Shown: positions 14,692 to 20,937 of the stretch, piece by piece
Layout: the number at the start of each line of letters is the position of its first letter
Numbering within the stretch: position 1 is the first letter of the stretch
Source of the DNA: Scatosoma sp045645245
Lineage (GTDB): Bacteria > Bacillota > Clostridia > Christensenellales > Borkfalkiaceae
Assembly: GCA_045645245.1 (NCBI GenBank)
Contig: JAZRIK010000031.1
Span: 1-21,607, forward strand
Direction of reading: 5' to 3'
Length of the DNA: 21,607 bases
The notes under the pieces: model-generated
Told to the model about the DNA's origin: nothing
Seen by the model: only the letters and a program-made list of their open reading frames with translations
Databases searched by the model: none
Made by a program: the position numbers and the translations under genes

Positions 14692-14724
14692 CCACCGTAT
14701 CATAGCTTTGTGATTTTTCGGTGG
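14692..14724 (+). promoter_or_regulatory. Inverted repeat in the leader of the fusion gene
   Basis: CCACCG and CGGTGG (6-base arms), with inner ATCA/TGAT arms, enclose the leader and end 3 bases before the AAGGAG ribosome site. It could form an RNA hairpin next to the site or be a DNA-binding element. The role is unproven. Confidence 0.45.
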
Positions 14725-14738
14725 ATAAGGAGAAAAAG

Positions 14739-15851
14739 ATGAAGAGAAAAAACCGTTTATCCATCGCGCTCGATATCGACGACGTATTGATGGATTGCAC
14801 GTCCTACGCCATTCGGCTGGCAAACGAAAAATATAAATTCGACCCCCCTATCACCATTTATGAAGTGACGCAATGGGGAAAATCGGGCAAGCGCACCGAC
14901 GCTATGTTCGAGTTTTTTTCCGACCCCGAATTTTACCGCACGCAGCCCGTTTCCAAGGGCGCGAAAGCGTTTGTGGAAGAGCTTTCGCAAATTGCCGACG
15001 TGTTCGTTTCAACTGCGATTCCCCCGCAATTTATGGGTATCCGCGCCGAACAAATTTTACGAGAATTTCCGCAAATTCCCGCCGACCATATTTATATGGG
15101 CTCGCGCAAGGATAAAATTAACGTGGATATTTTATTCGACGACGGCTTGCATAACGTTTTGCGCTCGCAAGCGCGCTATCCCATCTTAAAACGGCGGCCG
15201 TGGAATCAGGAAGCGTCGGGCGTACTCGCCGTCAATACGTACGATGAGTTTTTGAAGCTTGTCGAAGTGATTGCCGACAGTTATAGCTTGCGCCGCGCGG
15301 CGGACGCGTTTAACGAGCCGACGATTGTCGTACTCGTCGGGCCGTCGGGCAGCGGGAAATCCACCATCGCCAAGCGGGTGTTGGAAAAGACCGACCGCTT
15401 TGAAAAGCTGATTAGCTATACCACCAACGACCCTACAGCGGAAATCGTCAACGAGTGGTATAACTACGTAGATTTGGACACCTTCCGCGAAATGTGCGAA
15501 AGCGGGGAAATGTTTCAATCGACGATGTACTACGGGCACGGCTACGGCTCGCGTAAGTGCGACGTGGAAGAAATTTTATCGCGCGGAAAGCACGTGCTTG
15601 CCACGATGGATATTTGCGGCGCAATGTCGTTAAAAACCAACTTCAAAAACGTGATTACCGTTTACGTGAAGCGGGATAAAAAACGGCTGTTATCCGCGAT
15701 TTTGCGGAAAAATTCGTCAGTGGAAGATAAGGTGAACCGTATCATCGCAACCGAAGCGGAAAAACAAAACGCGGAAATTTGCGATTACGTGGTTGAGTTT
15801 ACCGAATACGACGAAGCCGTAGAAAAATTGAGCGATTTACTCAAAATTTAA
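14739..15851 (+). CDS. Fusion: HAD-type 5'(3')-deoxyribonucleotidase-like domain plus guanylate-kinase-like domain
   Basis: The 370-residue protein has two domains. Residues about 7-175 look like an NT5C-type HAD nucleotidase: LDIDDVLMDC with D12 and D14, VSTAIP (90-95), a KDK motif and ILFDDG (131-136). Residues about 194-370 look like guanylate kinase: P-loop GPSGSGKS (201-208), LISYTT (224-229), YNYVDLDTF (241-249), YGS (269-271), D291 and the C-terminal lid helix. The GMP-phosphate arginines of the TTRxPR motif are absent (TTNDPT, 228-233), so it is unlikely to be the housekeeping GMP kinase; the substrate may be another nucleotide. The ATG at 14739 follows AAGGAG by six bases; a GTG 18 bases upstream lies before that site and is rejected. 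Confidence 0.78.
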   Translation: MKRKNRLSIALDIDDVLMDCTSYAIRLANEKYKFDPPITIYEVTQWGKSGKRTDAMFEFFSDPEFYRTQPVSKGAKAFVEELSQIADVFVSTAIPPQFMGIRAEQILREFPQIPADHIYMGSRKDKINVDILFDDGLHNVLRSQARYPILKRRPWNQEASGVLAVNTYDEFLKLVEVIADSYSLRRAADAFNEPTIVVLVGPSGSGKSTIAKRVLEKTDRFEKLISYTTNDPTAEIVNEWYNYVDLDTFREMCESGEMFQSTMYYGHGYGSRKCDVEEILSRGKHVLATMDICGAMSLKTNFKNVITVYVKRDKKRLLSAILRKNSSVEDKVNRIIATEAEKQNAEICDYVVEFTEYDEAVEKLSDLLKI

Positions 15852-15863
15852 CCGATATATAGC

Positions 15864-15904
15864 AAACGCCCCTGCAATCCGCTCGATTGCAGGGGCGTTT
15901 TTTT
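15864..15904 (+). terminator. Strong terminator between the fusion gene and the GH20 gene
   Basis: A perfect 16-base inverted repeat (AAACGCCCCTGCAATC and GATTGCAGGGGCGTTT), 5-base loop and T run. It starts 13 bases after the fusion stop and faces the convergent hexosaminidase gene, probably serving mainly the plus strand. Confidence 0.95.
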
Positions 15905-15909
15905 GTCTT

Positions 15910-17748
15910 TTAAGAAGTAATAAACGGCATTCGATTATACGCTACCGTCACACTATCGTCGTAGGAAAGATAACTAATCCGTCCGTCGGGATAAATTGTG
16001 GCGTGCGGCAAGAGCTCTTCTTCCAGCTCGTCGATTTTGGACGCGTTGCCGTTTAAGTACGCTTCCAAGCGCGTCATACACGCACGCGTGCGCTCTTTCA
16101 AGCCGCCCAAGCGTATTTCTTGCACTTCCAAGCCGTTCGGCTTATATTGCGTGAGCCATTGACGGCGGTAGGCTTGTAAAAACGCGTCGATGCGTTGAAT
16201 AACGATGCGCATTTGATAAGCAATATCGCGCATTGTTTTTTTATCCCCCGTTTTATACGCTTTACGCAAGCGCACGCCCATATCGTATTTTTCCATCAAG
16301 ACGCGGCCAAGCGCATACGCCGTTTCAAATAAGTATCCGTATTGTCCTTTCCCCGTCAGCGTTTGTAATTTTTTAACGGCGGGCATAAATTTCGGCTTTT
16401 GCTCGGGCGTAATCGCCTTGTCGGCTATTCCTAAAAATACGTCGTTGTATAACCCGATTTTTACGTTTTTCGCAAAGTCCATATACCGCTCGCCCGACCA
16501 AGTATTGAGATCTTCGAGCGCGTTGAACTCGTCCACGGTATAGCCCGTTAAAGCGGCAAATTCGTCGTTCATTCTATACATGGGTAGGTCGTTTGCGTGA
16601 TAAGCGAATGCAAAAAGCGCGGGCAACAAGCTAAACATCGGCGTTTCCGCGCCGTCGTCCCCCCAGTGCGTATCTATCACGTGTTTTACTCCGTGCGCCT
16701 TGGCTACTTTCAGCGAAGCCGCCGCCGCGATGCTTGCATACGAGTTATACGGCAATAAATTCCCCCAAGAAGAAGTGCCGCCTGCAAACCAAATGGGATT
16801 TTTGAACGCGTCGTGCAGTTTCATACTCGGCTCGTAATCGTCTGTTTTATGGCCGTGGTATTTCCAGTGACAAAGATGAATATTTTCGGGGATTTTATCG
16901 ATGACCGATTGCGGAATAGTCGGCTCGCCCTGTTCATCGACGCTCCCCGTGCGTTTCGCCGTATAGGCGAACATATCGCTCCAAATGATACAGTCTTGAT
17001 AGCCGTATTTTTTCGCGAGTGCGTTGACGCGGCTCAAATGGTTTAAGAAAATTTCAAAGCGGTCTTGATATCCGTATTTATCTAAATAATTACCCAGCCC
17101 CAGCTGCCACGCTTCGTCCATTCCGATATGAATGCGGCGGGTGGTAAAGCACTTGGACAGCGTTTGGAACATATTTTCGATGAGCGCATACACCCGCTCG
17201 TCGCCAACGAGTAAAATATCCTGACAGTCGAAGTGCGGTTTGTATTCACCCCAACGCTTGATGCGGTATAAGTGCGCCAGCGTTTGAATGCAGGGGATTA
17301 ATTCGATCCCAAGCGATTGCGCGTAATCGTCCATTTCCGACATTTCCGCTTTGGTCAATCTGCCGCGCAAATACCCAAAATACGGCTCGCCGTCCACTTC
17401 GTACACGTCTTCCATATACAGCATACACGAATTGTACCCCATCAGCGCCAAGTTGCGAACGAGCTTTTTCATCGCTCCTACCGTCGGCACGGCGTTGCGA
17501 GAACAATCCAGCATCAAGCACACGTCTTGAAAAGAACCGCTTTCCGTTATTTCATAATCGGAACAGCCCGCGTTTGTTTTTGCGATCAGCGCGGCGCGTA
17601 AATAGTCGCGTTTTCCGCGTACGCCGATGGATAATACTCCGTTTTCGCTGCGAACAATCAGCTTATCCGACGAATAAAAAGTCGTCGTTTTTGGGAAGGC
17701 GTAGCCGATTTCTTCGTAAATGGCTTGTTGGATAAATTGCGTTATCAT
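15910..17748 (-). CDS. GH20-like beta-N-acetylhexosaminidase, cytoplasmic type
   Basis: A predicted exo-hexosaminidase releasing terminal GlcNAc/GalNAc from oligosaccharides. In the 612 residues, an N-terminal beta-rich domain precedes a TIM barrel with VCLMLDCSRNAVP (76-88), YMEDVYEV (111-118), ELIPCIQT (149-156) and the catalytic pair D211-E212 in RIHIGMDEAW. WSDMF and IDTHWGDDG follow. There is no signal peptide, so it would work inside the cell on imported disaccharides or wall-turnover fragments, which is inference. The start at 17748 has GAAAGGAGCAAAGT just upstream; a frame extended to 17910 crosses the promoter and is rejected. It is divergent from the GNAT gene. Confidence 0.85.
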   Translation of the reverse strand: MITQFIQQAIYEEIGYAFPKTTTFYSSDKLIVRSENGVLSIGVRGKRDYLRAALIAKTNAGCSDYEITESGSFQDVCLMLDCSRNAVPTVGAMKKLVRNLALMGYNSCMLYMEDVYEVDGEPYFGYLRGRLTKAEMSEMDDYAQSLGIELIPCIQTLAHLYRIKRWGEYKPHFDCQDILLVGDERVYALIENMFQTLSKCFTTRRIHIGMDEAWQLGLGNYLDKYGYQDRFEIFLNHLSRVNALAKKYGYQDCIIWSDMFAYTAKRTGSVDEQGEPTIPQSVIDKIPENIHLCHWKYHGHKTDDYEPSMKLHDAFKNPIWFAGGTSSWGNLLPYNSYASIAAAASLKVAKAHGVKHVIDTHWGDDGAETPMFSLLPALFAFAYHANDLPMYRMNDEFAALTGYTVDEFNALEDLNTWSGERYMDFAKNVKIGLYNDVFLGIADKAITPEQKPKFMPAVKKLQTLTGKGQYGYLFETAYALGRVLMEKYDMGVRLRKAYKTGDKKTMRDIAYQMRIVIQRIDAFLQAYRRQWLTQYKPNGLEVQEIRLGGLKERTRACMTRLEAYLNGNASKIDELEEELLPHATIYPDGRISYLSYDDSVTVAYNRMPFITS

Positions 17749-17796
17749 ACTTTGCTCCTTTCGCAGTTGCGCGCGGTTGAAAGTTGTCTTGGGTAT

Positions 17797-17825
17797 ATTA
17801 TACAATGGGTTGGTTGTTTTTGCAA
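17797..17825 (-). promoter_or_regulatory. Promoter of the GH20 gene
   Basis: The minus strand reads TTGCAA, 17 bases, TATAAT, about 50 bases before the ATG. Confidence 0.83.
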
Positions 17826-17844
17826 TACTTTTATGAAAATTTCT

Positions 17845-17873
17845 TTGACTTTTTTGGATAGAAATGGTATAAT
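17845..17873 (+). promoter_or_regulatory. Promoter of the GNAT acetyltransferase gene
   Basis: TTGACT, 17 bases ending in TGG, TATAAT (extended -10) on the plus strand. It is about 31 bases before the ATG and back to back with the GH20 promoter. Confidence 0.9.
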
Positions 17874-17904
17874 AGCTTGCAAGAAAAGTTTGGAGAAAAC
17901 GACT

Positions 17905-18390
17905 ATGCAATTAACGCCGTTTAACGAGCAGGATTTTGGCTGTTTATATGCTTTTATGTCGCCGCTTTGGCATGAAACGTACGGCGGCTTTTTACCGAAA
18001 GCGCAAATCGATTTTTTGCTGGATAAGTATTTTTCGCCCGACGGCTTAAAGCACTATCGCGCGCTTGGGTATCAGTATAAAAATATTTGCGACGATGAAC
18101 AAAACAAAGTGGGCGTTTTGGTGTACGTGGACCGCGAAAAGGATACCTATATGGACAAGCTGTATCTTGTGCCGAGCGCGCGCGGAAAAGGTTATCCTGC
18201 TTTTGCGTTCGATTTTCTTTGCTCGCTTGGCAAAAACGTGCGATTGAGCGCTAACCAACAAAATGAACGCGCCTTAAAATGTTATCGCAAAAACGGGTTT
18301 GAGATAGAAGAGAAAATTGCTATTCAACTCGGACACGGTATGGTCAATTACGATTTTATTTTGTGTAAGCGCGTGGAAAAAACGCAGTAA
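17905..18390 (+). CDS. GNAT family N-acetyltransferase
   Basis: A 161-residue acetyl-CoA-dependent acetyltransferase. It shows the GNAT pattern: KLYLVPSARGKGYPAFAFDFL (85-105), with the acetyl-CoA pyrophosphate loop RGKGYP, then LSANQQNERALKCYRKNGFE (114-133), the common C-terminal motif. The substrate is unknown. The start at 17905 has TTGGAGAAAACGACT just upstream; a longer frame from 17725 runs back through its own promoter and is rejected. It shares a divergent promoter region with the GH20 gene and is followed, with its own promoter, by the SDR gene. Confidence 0.85.
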   Translation: MQLTPFNEQDFGCLYAFMSPLWHETYGGFLPKAQIDFLLDKYFSPDGLKHYRALGYQYKNICDDEQNKVGVLVYVDREKDTYMDKLYLVPSARGKGYPAFAFDFLCSLGKNVRLSANQQNERALKCYRKNGFEIEEKIAIQLGHGMVNYDFILCKRVEKTQ

Positions 18391-18418
18391 ATTTATTCGT
18401 TTTTTATAGGCGGAAGTA

Positions 18419-18448
18419 TTGACAAACTACGCTACGGCGTGTTATACT
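18419..18448 (+). promoter_or_regulatory. Promoter of the SDR gene
   Basis: TTGACA, an 18-base spacer, TATACT, about 38 bases before the ATG. Confidence 0.8.
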
Positions 18449-18486
18449 ATATTTGAAAATAAAAACCAAAAGGTAGGTAAAATATT

Positions 18487-19248
18487 ATGATTTCTTTGAA
18501 AGATAAAGTGGTTATCATCACCGGCGGCGGCAGGGGTATCGGTTTTGGGCTTTCTACCGCTTTTGCAAAAGCAGGTGCAAAAATCGTGATTACGGGCAGA
18601 ACGGAATCGACGCTTGTAGCCGCGAAAGAAAAGCTGGAAAGCGCATACGGCTGCGAAGTGTTGACGGTTGCCGCAGACGGCGCGGACGAAGCGGCTATCC
18701 AAAACGTTATCGATAAAACGGTGGAAAAATTTGGTCGTATCGACGCGGTGGTAAATAACGCACAAGCGTCCGCTTCGGGTAAAATGCTTATTCAGCACAC
18801 CAAGGAAGACCTCGATTTGGCAATCTATTCGGGGATTTATGCGACCTTCTTCTATATGCAAAAGGCATTCCCCTATCTCAAAGAAAGCAAGGGCGCGGTG
18901 GTGAACTTTGCTTCGGGCGCGGGCTTGTTTGGCAGAATTGCACAATCGTCCTATGCCGCAGCGAAAGAAGGTATCCGCGGTCTTTCCCGCGTTGCCGCAA
19001 CCGAATGGGCTCCCGACGGCGTGCGCGTAAACGTCATTTGTCCCCTTGCAATGACGGGAGGCTTGCAAAAGTTTAAGGAAGAATATCCCGAAAGATACGA
19101 ACAAACCATCAAAGCCGTGCCGATGGGCAGATTTGCCGACCCTGAAAAAGACGTTGGCGGACTTTGCGTGTTCCTTTGCTCGGACGAAGCGTCGTTCATC
19201 ACCGGCGAAACGATTACGCTCCAAGGCGGCAGCGGTTTAAGACCGTAA
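18487..19248 (+). CDS. SDR family oxidoreductase
   Basis: A 253-residue Rossmann-fold NAD(P)-dependent oxidoreductase. The cofactor motif TGGGRGIG (12-19) is present. The NNAG motif reads NNAQ (90-93). The catalytic triad members S143, Y156 and K160 lie in FASGAGLFGRIAQSSYAAAK. CPLAMT (about 190) and the C-terminal ITGETITLQGGSG match FabG-like and 2,4-dienoyl-CoA-reductase-like members. The Asn of the catalytic tetrad is not obvious: the aligned stretch IYSGIYATFF has Ser/Gly there, though this alignment is by eye. The substrate is unknown. It is followed by a shared convergent terminator. Confidence 0.9.
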   Translation: MISLKDKVVIITGGGRGIGFGLSTAFAKAGAKIVITGRTESTLVAAKEKLESAYGCEVLTVAADGADEAAIQNVIDKTVEKFGRIDAVVNNAQASASGKMLIQHTKEDLDLAIYSGIYATFFYMQKAFPYLKESKGAVVNFASGAGLFGRIAQSSYAAAKEGIRGLSRVAATEWAPDGVRVNVICPLAMTGGLQKFKEEYPERYEQTIKAVPMGRFADPEKDVGGLCVFLCSDEASFITGETITLQGGSGLRP

Positions 19249-19266
19249 GCACAGATAAAAACAACG

Positions 19267-19297
19267 AAAAACGCTCTCATATCGAGAGCGTTTTTTT
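19267..19297 (+). terminator. Bidirectional terminator between SDR and XRE genes
   Basis: AAAAACGCTCTC, a 5-base loop and GAGAGCG followed by seven T, with A's on the other side. It lies just after the SDR stop and ends at the convergent XRE stop. Confidence 0.93.
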
Positions 19298-19514
19298 ATA
19301 AGGTTTTTTCTTTATAATCTCTGCCGATGAGCTCGTCCAACGATATTCCATAAAAATCGGCAAGCATTTCACAATGCTCAATACTGGGCACGGCTTGATT
19401 GTTTTCCCATCGGCTTATATTTTGCTGCTTAATCCCCGTCCGTTTTGCCACTTCGCTTTGCGAATAGTGGTTGCTTTCTCGTTGATATTTTAATTCTTTC
19501 CCATAATCTCTCAT
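19296..19514 (-). CDS. XRE-family helix-turn-helix transcription regulator
   Basis: A 72-residue, single-domain Cro/CI-type regulator. The helix-turn-helix is YSQSEVAKRTGIKQQNISRW (17-36), followed by the usual NNQAVPSIEHCEMLADFYGISLDELIG. It has no ligand or dimerisation domain beyond the HTH, typical of small autoregulators. An AAGGAG site precedes the ATG. It is divergent from a DUF6809-like gene, and both promoters contain the same ACAC-T6-GTGT site. The most direct reading is that this protein binds both and controls itself and its neighbour. Confidence 0.93.
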   Translation of the reverse strand: MRDYGKELKYQRESNHYSQSEVAKRTGIKQQNISRWENNQAVPSIEHCEMLADFYGISLDELIGRDYKEKTL

Positions 19515-19539
19515 ATTTATTCTCCTTTATGTTTATTTT

Positions 19540-19553
19540 ACACTTTTTTGTGT
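19540..19553. promoter_or_regulatory. Operator site 1 (ACAC-T6-GTGT), XRE promoter
   Basis: A palindrome ACAC, six T, GTGT lies in the spacer upstream of a TAAAAT -10-like box (19535-19540, minus strand) for the XRE gene. An identical core recurs 29 bases away. The -35 for this promoter is weak. Confidence 0.7.
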
Positions 19554-19561
19554 TAAAACTG

Positions 19562-19590
19562 TTGACTTACACTTTTTTGTGTGATATAAT
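19562..19590 (+). promoter_or_regulatory. Promoter of the DUF6809-like gene with operator site 2 in its spacer
   Basis: TTGACT, 17 bases, TATAAT with TG before it (extended -10). The second copy of ACAC-T6-GTGT (19569-19582) fills the spacer, so a bound repressor would block polymerase. The site centres are 29 bases apart, close to three helical turns. Confidence 0.85.
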
Positions 19591-19610
19591 AAAATAAAAA
19601 GGAGTTGGTT

Positions 19611-19886
19611 ATGATAAAAGTAATTGACAAGCTATTCAACGGAAACATAGCGGAAAGCGAAAATTTATTTACAAGAGAAGAATCCAAGCGAAACAAACAC
19701 TTAGAAAATGCCGACAATAAAATGGGCTTACTTATGGCAACAATGAATGATAAACAAAAGGAATTGTTTGCGGCGTGGCAGTTGGAAGAAAATGAGCTGT
19801 GGTGTGATGAAGTGGAAACGGCGTATATACGCGGTTTTAAGACGGGCGTACATATAATTGTTGAAGCATATAATTTTGAAATTTGA
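19611..19886 (+). CDS. DUF6809-like small protein
   Basis: A 91-residue, soluble, mostly helical, acidic protein. The N-terminus (MIKVIDKLFNGNIAES) and the ending (YIRGFKTGVHIIVEAYNFE) resemble the DUF6809 pattern of an LxxLYxG start and a GFxxGxxLxxEA end, common in Clostridia genomes and mobile elements. The function is unknown. The ATG at 19611 has AAGGAG six bases upstream; a TTG six bases earlier is rejected. Its promoter spacer carries the second XRE operator, so it is likely repressed by, or paired with, the divergent XRE protein. A terminator follows. Confidence 0.7.
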   Translation: MIKVIDKLFNGNIAESENLFTREESKRNKHLENADNKMGLLMATMNDKQKELFAAWQLEENELWCDEVETAYIRGFKTGVHIIVEAYNFEI

Positions 19887-19924
19887 TATTTCGTCGCATA
19901 CCTGCCCCTATCGTTTATATAAAT

Positions 19925-19960
19925 AAACCCCGTTTGCGAGCATTCGCAAACGGGGTTTTT
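19925..19960 (+). terminator. Terminator between the DUF6809-like gene and grpE
   Basis: AAACCCCGTTTGCGA, GCAT and TCGCAAACGGGGTTT form a perfect 15-base stem with a T run. It is shared by the convergent grpE side, where the T run is weaker. Confidence 0.93.
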
Positions 19961-19973
19961 GTGTTTGTTTTTC

Positions 19974-20504
19974 TTATTGCGTGACAATTACTTGCGCATA
20001 ACGCAGCACTTTTTCGCCTTTTTTATAGCCCTTGACATATACTTGCTTGACAATTCCGCTTTCTTCGCCGTCTTGACAGGGCATTGCCATAATCGCTTCG
20101 GCGTACGTCGCGTCGAACGGTTGACCCATCGGGTCGATTTCTTCAATTCCTTCGTCCAAAAGCACTTTCTTGTACGTTTTGAGTACCATATCCAAACCCT
20201 GCTTGGTGTTTTCGTCCGTGCAAGCGTTCATCGCGCGTTCTAAATTGTCGCCGATGGGGAATAAAGAAGCCATTACGTCGTTTCTGCCTTCTTGGTAGCG
20301 TTGCGCCGACTGATTCGCCGTTCTTCTGCGGTAGTTTTCATATTCCGCCGTCACCGCGTACCATTTGCGCTTGCTTTCTTCTGCGTCCGCTTTCGCCGCT
20401 TCTAATTCTTCGTTTAATTTTTTATTAACGCTCTTTTTCTTGGGCGGTTTTTCTTCGTTTACCGTTTGGGGATTTGCGTTCAATTCTTCGTTTTCCATTT
20501 TCAT
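19974..20504 (-). CDS. grpE: Nucleotide exchange factor GrpE
   Basis: GrpE releases ADP from DnaK in the chaperone cycle. The 176 residues have a charged N-terminus, a long coiled coil (about 25-75) with EYENYRRRT, then LFPIGDNLERAM and GLDMVLKTYKKVL, and a beta domain with FDATYAEAIM and VYVKGYKKGEKVLRYAQVIV. The second ATG (20498) has the better Shine-Dalgarno spacing (AAGGA eight bases upstream); the first is only three bases from it. The gene stands without hrcA, dnaK or dnaJ beside it, and no CIRCE element (TTAGCACTC-N9-GAGTGCTAA) is upstream. It sits after obg and yhbY, an uncommon place for grpE. Confidence 0.95.
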   Translation of the reverse strand: MKMENEELNANPQTVNEEKPPKKKSVNKKLNEELEAAKADAEESKRKWYAVTAEYENYRRRTANQSAQRYQEGRNDVMASLFPIGDNLERAMNACTDENTKQGLDMVLKTYKKVLLDEGIEEIDPMGQPFDATYAEAIMAMPCQDGEESGIVKQVYVKGYKKGEKVLRYAQVIVTQ

Positions 20505-20512
20505 CGTCCTTT

Positions 20513-20539
20513 TTTGTCGCTATATATTTATACGACAAA
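20513..20539. promoter_or_regulatory. Inverted repeat upstream of grpE
   Basis: Seven-base arms TTTGTCG and CGACAAA flank a 13-base AT-rich centre with a TATAAA -10-like box on the minus strand. The -35 is weak. It could be an operator-promoter for grpE, distinct from CIRCE. Confidence 0.4.
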
Positions 20540-20567
20540 TTTTTCTTTTCTAAACGGAATTTTAACC

Positions 20568-20882
20568 TTAAATTTCCAAATGCGCAAATTTATCTCTGCG
20601 AGAATAGCGATAAAAAATTGCCTTTCTGCCGATAACCGCAACGCAAACGGCTTCTAAAAGCTCGGCTACGTTTTCCGCCAAGTTTTTATAATCTTCGTCC
20701 GCCGTTTCTAAAATGTTTACCTTAATAAGCTCGCGCGCGTCAAGTGCGTCGGACAGCGTTTTAATTAAATTTTCCGTAATGCCGCCTTTACCGATTTGCG
20801 CAATCGGCGACATCGTTGACGCTAACGATTTTAATTTTGCTCTTTGCTTGCTCGTTATATTTTCACTGGTAATAATTGTCAT
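20568..20882 (-). CDS. yhbY: YhbY/CRM-domain RNA-binding protein
   Basis: A 104-residue single CRM-domain protein that associates with pre-50S ribosomal subunits. It shows the N-terminal LTSKQRAKLKSLA-type segment (here ITSKQRAKLKSLAS, 9-22), the conserved loop IGKGGIT (30-36), KVNILETADED and the end GRKAIFYRYSR. The order obg-yhbY is frequent in Bacillota and supports a ribosome-assembly role. It starts 55 bases below the obg stop. Confidence 0.93.
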   Translation of the reverse strand: MTIITSENITSKQRAKLKSLASTMSPIAQIGKGGITENLIKTLSDALDARELIKVNILETADEDYKNLAENVAELLEAVCVAVIGRKAIFYRYSRRDKFAHLEI

Positions 20883-20937
20883 AATTTTTCACCTAATTTT
20901 ATTTCATCTCGTACCTGGGTGGCTCATTTATCGTATT

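Larger units (their letters stand above)
14402..14738. other. Intergenic region between divergent flavoprotein and fusion genes
   Basis: This 337-base AT-rich gap holds divergent promoters at 14546-14574 (minus) and 14657-14685 (plus). It also holds a leader hairpin before the fusion gene, and an untranslated leader of roughly 140 bases for the flavoprotein with a CAGCC/GGCTG hairpin near 14422-14450. No convincing gene was seen; small frames here have no coding character. Confidence 0.7.

Noticed and set aside
14721..14738. GTG start for the nucleotidase/kinase fusion
   Set aside because: AAGGAG lies between this GTG and the ATG at 14739, so the ATG is favoured.
17749..17910. 54-residue extension of the GH20 protein
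   Set aside because: It would cross the GH20 promoter and its Shine-Dalgarno; the residues are not family-like.
18442..19224. 260-residue minus-strand frame opposite the SDR gene
   Set aside because: Antisense shadow; the SDR protein is clearly the coding strand.
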